NCBI GenBank assembly: GCA_019912665.1
Contig: JAIOIE010000006.1
Location: forward strand, 62,001 to 126,000
Direction: 5' to 3'
Length of the DNA stretch: 64,000 nucleotides
From: Deltaproteobacteria bacterium
GTDB lineage: Bacteria; Desulfobacterota; GWC2-55-46
Positions 60,263-64,000 of the stretch are shown here, in pieces (position 1 is the first letter of the stretch; every line of letters starts with the position of its first letter). The notes beneath the pieces are model-generated. The model did not search any database and was not told where the DNA came from. It worked only from the letters and a program-made list of their open reading frames with translations. The position numbers and the translations under genes are program-made.

Positions 60263-60283
60263 TTAATTCGACAAGGTGAGCTT

Positions 60284-61414
60284 ATGATCATTGAATACGG
60301 CCCCCTGAAAATAGGTTTTTCCGGGGGAGGCCCGATTGCCGAAATAATATTCCAGGAGTTCTCTTCCTACAGGAAAGCGGATGGCAGGCCTGATGTGGTC
60401 TTTAATTTCACAAAGAGGCTTGAGCACGAAGGTTTTTTCCGGGACGAACCTTTCGTAAGGGTCGGCACTGCCAGGTTTTCCGAAAAGAGGGCCTTCCTCG
60501 ACCGCATATCCCAATGGGACTGCTTCATGGAGCGCGGAGACGGGGCAATTTCCGTGTACTGCGCGTCGAGTCCGAACCTCAAGAGGCGGGCGGCAGGACT
60601 TTTCCCAGGCCCTGTCCAGCGCTTTTCAAACATGTATTATAAGACGATCGACGAGTTGCAGGCCCTCGATTTCATGTACGCCATTTTCCAGCCGGTCATA
60701 GAGCTTTATTTCCTCAAGAAAGGCGCTTCGTTCATCCATGCCGGAGGCTTGCAGGACGCAGACGGAAAGGCCGTCCTCTTCGCCGGATGGGGAGGGTGCG
60801 GAAAGACGAGCACATGCTCGACACTCATCCTCGGGGGGCCCCGGCGCTGGTCGTTCCTCTCCGACGACATGAGCGTTCTCAATAAGTCAGGACACGTCAG
60901 CTATAACGACATGGGCATACACATATACCCCTATAACCTTGAGGGGGCGGGCGAGCTTAACGGCAGGGTCTTTTCGAAGATGACCGGCATGGACAGGCTC
61001 CACTGGATGATAAGGAGCAAGGTCTTCGGCAGGGAAGGGGTCGTGCGGAGGCACAGCCCTAAGGCGATTTACAGGTCGACGTCCGAGGGGGCCCCTCTCA
61101 AGGCTCTCATATACATGGACAGGCATAATGGGCGTGAATTAGTAATCGAGCCTGTCACACCCGATGAAGCGGCGCGGAGGGCTGCGAGCGTACTCCTTTT
61201 CGAGCTCAAGCTGTTCCTTCCGCAGCTCCTTCATATGGGCGCATCCGGGTCGCGCGCCTTCGGCTTGCCTGACTTCGGGGAGCTTGCGGCAAGCGCGAAA
61301 GGCGTATTTATCGAGGCCTTTTCGCGTTCGAGGAATTACAGGGTCTCGGTGCCGGTATCCGGCATGGGACCCTCGGAAGTTGCAGGCGAGATAATGAGGA
61401 AGGTCCTGGATTAG
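60284..61414 (+). CDS. HprK-like P-loop kinase of glycan/exosortase loci
   Basis: 376-aa cytoplasmic protein. Walker A GWGGCGKT is at residues 168-175, followed by WSFLSDDMSVLNKSG (HprK-like Asp pair) and SKMTGMDRLHWMI. The N-terminal 160 residues are family-specific. Homologues called HprK-related kinases occur beside exopolysaccharide and exosortase genes, where the substrate is unknown. The start ATG 60284 has AAGGTGAG upstream. The next gene is a GT4 glycosyltransferase. Confidence 0.75.
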   Translation: MIIEYGPLKIGFSGGGPIAEIIFQEFSSYRKADGRPDVVFNFTKRLEHEGFFRDEPFVRVGTARFSEKRAFLDRISQWDCFMERGDGAISVYCASSPNLKRRAAGLFPGPVQRFSNMYYKTIDELQALDFMYAIFQPVIELYFLKKGASFIHAGGLQDADGKAVLFAGWGGCGKTSTCSTLILGGPRRWSFLSDDMSVLNKSGHVSYNDMGIHIYPYNLEGAGELNGRVFSKMTGMDRLHWMIRSKVFGREGVVRRHSPKAIYRSTSEGAPLKALIYMDRHNGRELVIEPVTPDEAARRAASVLLFELKLFLPQLLHMGASGSRAFGLPDFGELAASAKGVFIEAFSRSRNYRVSVPVSGMGPSEVAGEIMRKVLD

Positions 61415-61451
61415 AGGTGTTTTCTCCCGGCCGGAAAAGAAGAAATACGCG

Positions 61452-62690
61452 ATGAAGGTGCTTCTTTGCAACAAGTTTTTCTACCGGAGGGGCGGGGCCG
61501 AAAACGCCTTTTTCGATACCGCGGATCTCCTTGAGGAGAACGGACATGAGACCGTTTTCTTTTCCATGCAGGGTGAAAGCAACCTGCCGACACGGTTTTC
61601 CAGATACTTCGTCTCCAATGTAGACCTTAACGATAAGGGAGGGCTTTTCAAAAATTTTCGATCGGCAGGGAGGGTGATCTATTCCCTCGAGGCCAGGAGG
61701 AAGATGCAGGGCCTTGTCATAAGCGAGCGCCCTCATATAGCCCACCTGCATAACATCTGCCACCAGCTCTCGCCCTCGTTCATCCCGGCGTTGAAGCGGC
61801 TGGGCGTGCCGGTCGTAATGACGCTACACGACTACAAGGTCGCCTGTCCGGTCCAGACGCTCCTCTCGAACGGCAAGGTATGCGAGGCGTGCGGGCACGG
61901 GCGTTATTACAACGCGGTCGCCCGGCGGTGCACAAAGAATTCGGTCCTCAAGAGCGCGGTAAATTCCGTCGAGATGTACCTCCATAAAACGGTCCTCGGC
62001 ACATACGGCCACATCGACGCGTTCATATCCCCAAGCAGGTTCCTGATTACGAAGGTGAGGGAAATGGGTTTCTCCGCTCCGGAGATCGCATACATACCCA
62101 ATTTCGTTGATTCATCGGAATACGCGCCCTCATACGAGCCGGAGGAAAGGTCGGTGGTGTTCGTTGGCAGGCTCTCCGAGGAAAAGGGTCTTCTTACGCT
62201 TATAGAGGCGGCCAGGGGCCTTGAGGGAATCACCTTCAAGGTCATCGGGGACGGGCCCATGAGAGAAGCTTTGGCCTTGAAAGTCTCGCGTGAAGCAATC
62301 TATAATGTCAAGTTCCTCGGGTACATGTCGGGAAACGAGCTCAGGCAGGAGATAGCCAAATCGCTCTTCGTCGCTGTCCCGTCCGAATGGTACGAAAACA
62401 ATCCCAGGTCGATAATCGAGGCCTTTGCCCTCGGTAAGCCTGTCGTAGGCTCGCGCATAGGCGGGATACCGGAGCTCGTCAGGGACGGCGAGACCGGCTT
62501 AACATTCGAGCCGGGCAATGCCGCGGACCTGAGGGAGAAAATAAGCCGGCTTGCGAAAGACCGCCGGAGGATAATCGATTTCGGCAGAAACGCCCGCGCA
62601 CTCGTCGAGACCGAATTCGACTCGAAGAAGCATTACGAAAAACTCATGGCAGTCTATGAAGGCGCCATGCGAAAAGGGAAATCCGGATGA
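61452..62690 (+). CDS. GT4 family glycosyltransferase
   Basis: 412-aa GT-B glycosyltransferase using a nucleotide sugar. The N-terminal acceptor domain starts KVLLCNKFFYRRGGAENAFF and contains HLHNICHQLSPS. The donor domain has VVFVGRLSEEKGLLTLIEAA and the E-x7-E-like motif PSEWYENNPRSIIEAFALGKPVVGSRIGG. The Cys-rich insert TLLSNGKVCEACGHGRYYNAVARRC occurs in some family members. It probably adds a sugar to a lipid-linked glycan. Its stop overlaps the start of the next gene as ATGA. Confidence 0.92.
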   Translation: MKVLLCNKFFYRRGGAENAFFDTADLLEENGHETVFFSMQGESNLPTRFSRYFVSNVDLNDKGGLFKNFRSAGRVIYSLEARRKMQGLVISERPHIAHLHNICHQLSPSFIPALKRLGVPVVMTLHDYKVACPVQTLLSNGKVCEACGHGRYYNAVARRCTKNSVLKSAVNSVEMYLHKTVLGTYGHIDAFISPSRFLITKVREMGFSAPEIAYIPNFVDSSEYAPSYEPEERSVVFVGRLSEEKGLLTLIEAARGLEGITFKVIGDGPMREALALKVSREAIYNVKFLGYMSGNELRQEIAKSLFVAVPSEWYENNPRSIIEAFALGKPVVGSRIGGIPELVRDGETGLTFEPGNAADLREKISRLAKDRRRIIDFGRNARALVETEFDSKKHYEKLMAVYEGAMRKGKSG

Positions 62691-64000
62691 AAATAATGCT
62701 CCTCAATGCGCCTCCTTTGAAGACCCTCGGCGTGACGGGCCAGATATATCCGCCCCTCGGGATTCTGTACCTTGCGTCCTACGCGAGGGAGAAGAGGAAA
62801 GACCTCGAAATATGCGCCTGCGACGGCTACAAGGAAGAGCGCGAAACGCTCGTAAGGAGGATAACGAAATTCAATCCGAAGGTGCTCGGGGTATCCTTCA
62901 CCACCCAGGCGGCTACAGGCGCATACAGGCTCATAAACGAGGTCAAGGCTGCCAACCCCGGCATCTTCATCGTGGCCGGCGGGGCGCATCCCACCATAGT
63001 CCCCGAGGACCTCTTTGAGCAGACCGGTGTCGACATGGTCGTGACCGGCGAGGGCGAGGTGACATTCCATGAGATACTCGAGAAGATAGACGGCGATGAA
63101 AAGGACCTGGACTCGATCCTGGGCACGGTTGTAAAGCGTAACGGCAAGATAAAGAGGAACCCCATCAGGCCTTTCATAGAGGACCTGGACACCATCCCGT
63201 TCCCGGCAAGGGACTTGATAGACCTCAAGAGATACCCCGGCTACATGTACAAGCGCTTCAGCCACGATACCGACATCGTCTCCGCGCGCGGCTGCCCGTT
63301 CAACTGCGTATACTGCTCGAACCCGATATGGAAGCAGCAGAAGCCCTGGTACAGGCTCAGGTCCCCGAAGAACGTCGTGGACGAGATGGAGCACATAATC
63401 GAGGCCTACGGCATCAGGGAATTTTTCGACCAGACCGACGAGTTCAACGGGAACAAGCAATGGGCGATGGACCTCTGCGACGAGATACTCAAAAGGAAAC
63501 TCGACATAGCGTGGAAGGCCCAGATGAGGGTGGATAACATCGACGAGGCGCTTGCGGAAAAGCTCAAAAAATCGGGTTTCTGGATGGGCCTCTTCGGACT
63601 TGAGAGCGCGAACCAGAGGACGCTTACAGGCATAAGGAAGAAGCAGACTATCGAGCAGATGGACAAGGCGCTCGACATCATGAAAAAGAACGGTCTCAGG
63701 TGCTTCGGGCTTTTCATGGCCTTCAACGTCTGGGAGGAGAACGGGAAGCTCTGCTTCGAGGGCAGGGATGATTCGCTCAGGACATTGGCTTATCTGAAAG
63801 GTTTGCTGAAAGACAAGAAGCTCCATCTATTCGGCTGGTCGATGACGACCCCGTATCCAGGAAGCGAGCTATACCGCATCGCGGCCAAGCACAACCTCAT
63901 AGACAAGGAATACGTCGGGAAATGGGAATACTTCGACTCGGGTTCGAATTTCCTCATGAAGCTTCCGGGCGTTAGCGAGAAGGACTGGCTGCAGGTCATG
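62687..64000 (+). CDS. B12-binding radical SAM protein (3' end beyond window)
   Basis: Partial gene, 438 codons open to the window edge. ATG at 62687 overlaps the GT4 stop. The N-terminal cobalamin-binding-like domain (MKIMLLNAPPLKTLGVTG, PPLGILYLASYAREK, IVAGGAHPTIVPEDL) is followed by a canonical radical SAM motif Cys203-X3-Cys207-X2-Cys210 (RGCPFNCVYCS). Further SAM-barrel blocks are EFFDQTDEFNGN and WMGLFGLESANQRTL. Relatives methylate or rearrange glycans, lipids and hopanoids; the glycan locus suggests a sugar or lipid substrate. Substrate is unknown. Confidence 0.9.
   Translation, partial: MKIMLLNAPPLKTLGVTGQIYPPLGILYLASYAREKRKDLEICACDGYKEERETLVRRITKFNPKVLGVSFTTQAATGAYRLINEVKAANPGIFIVAGGAHPTIVPEDLFEQTGVDMVVTGEGEVTFHEILEKIDGDEKDLDSILGTVVKRNGKIKRNPIRPFIEDLDTIPFPARDLIDLKRYPGYMYKRFSHDTDIVSARGCPFNCVYCSNPIWKQQKPWYRLRSPKNVVDEMEHIIEAYGIREFFDQTDEFNGNKQWAMDLCDEILKRKLDIAWKAQMRVDNIDEALAEKLKKSGFWMGLFGLESANQRTLTGIRKKQTIEQMDKALDIMKKNGLRCFGLFMAFNVWEENGKLCFEGRDDSLRTLAYLKGLLKDKKLHLFGWSMTTPYPGSELYRIAAKHNLIDKEYVGKWEYFDSGSNFLMKLPGVSEKDWLQVM

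Noticed and set aside
1-64000. tRNA, rRNA, prophage, integrase or transposase genes
   Set aside because: None could be supported; the repeats are non-coding and no att-like duplications were noticed.

Overview
The window is a densely coded, GC-rich chromosomal segment of a Gram-negative, diderm bacterium. The outer membrane is implied by LptE, several lipoboxes, beta-barrel proteins and a type IV pilus operon. A PEP-CTERM protein, an RF3, a CBS/DRTGG family II pyrophosphatase, a bacterial deoxyhypusine-synthase-like protein, a SAM-I riboswitch and heavy use of AGG (Arg) and ATA (Ile) codons fit a deltaproteobacterial-grade lineage (Desulfobacterota or a neighbour). That placement is inference. 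No tRNA, rRNA, CRISPR array, prophage or transposase was seen. GTG and TTG starts are common, and one gene appears to use CTG.

Layout. 0-4.5 kb: end of proS, a small PEP-CTERM protein, two tandem DUF3015 secreted proteins and a DUF4105 envelope protein. 4.5-6.9 kb: a four-gene minus-strand redox operon (thioredoxin-like lipoprotein, nitroreductase, 3-hydroxyisobutyrate-dehydrogenase-like enzyme, unknown). 7-11.1 kb: the classic leuS-lptE-holA operon. 11.1-14.7 kb: a more AT-rich pair of envelope/glycan genes on the minus strand. 14.8-20.9 kb: prfC, a deoxyhypusine-synthase-like gene, a CBS pyrophosphatase, a small HTH/zinc-ribbon protein and an outer-membrane barrel.

21-32.5 kb is the most striking part: a nearly complete sulfate-to-thiol assimilation locus. 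A SAM-I riboswitch with a readable terminator/antiterminator precedes a threonine-synthase-like gene. It is followed by a siroheme/ferredoxin sulfite reductase, TusA, a ThiS/CysO-like sulfur carrier ending in Gly-Gly-Ala-Leu, a NIL-domain protein, a cysteine synthase, a JAMM metalloprotease, an E1-like ThiF/MoeB enzyme, a radical SAM protein with an unusual CX8CX2C motif, an SLC13 transporter, a Usp protein, an APS reductase and ATP sulfurylase. The set fits protein-thiocarboxylate-dependent Cys or homocysteine synthesis, with the JAMM protease expected to trim the carrier tail.

34-42.5 kb encodes a cluster of exported proteins: FlgT-N-like, GNA1162/DUF799 lipoprotein, CsgG fused to a FlgT-C-like domain, TPR-SLH lipoprotein, LPP20-like, beta barrel, TPR lipoprotein and a REC-histidine kinase. 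This resembles an outer-membrane ring or secretion assembly, but there are no curli or flagellar genes nearby. 42.5-48 kb: CopB-type P1B ATPase, NadB, a lytic transglycosylase and PgsA. 48-58.2 kb: a heme-binding sensor kinase, a lone receiver, and pilB-pilT-pilC-pilS-pilR. 58.4-64 kb: start of a glycan/exopolysaccharide locus with a GspC-like/glycosidase fusion, an HprK-like kinase, a GT4 glycosyltransferase and a B12-binding radical SAM enzyme that runs off the end.

Three families of MITE-like palindromic repeats occupy intergenic gaps. Several abut or invade gene ends: they supply the last codons of the csgG-like gene and sit over the apparent start of nadB.
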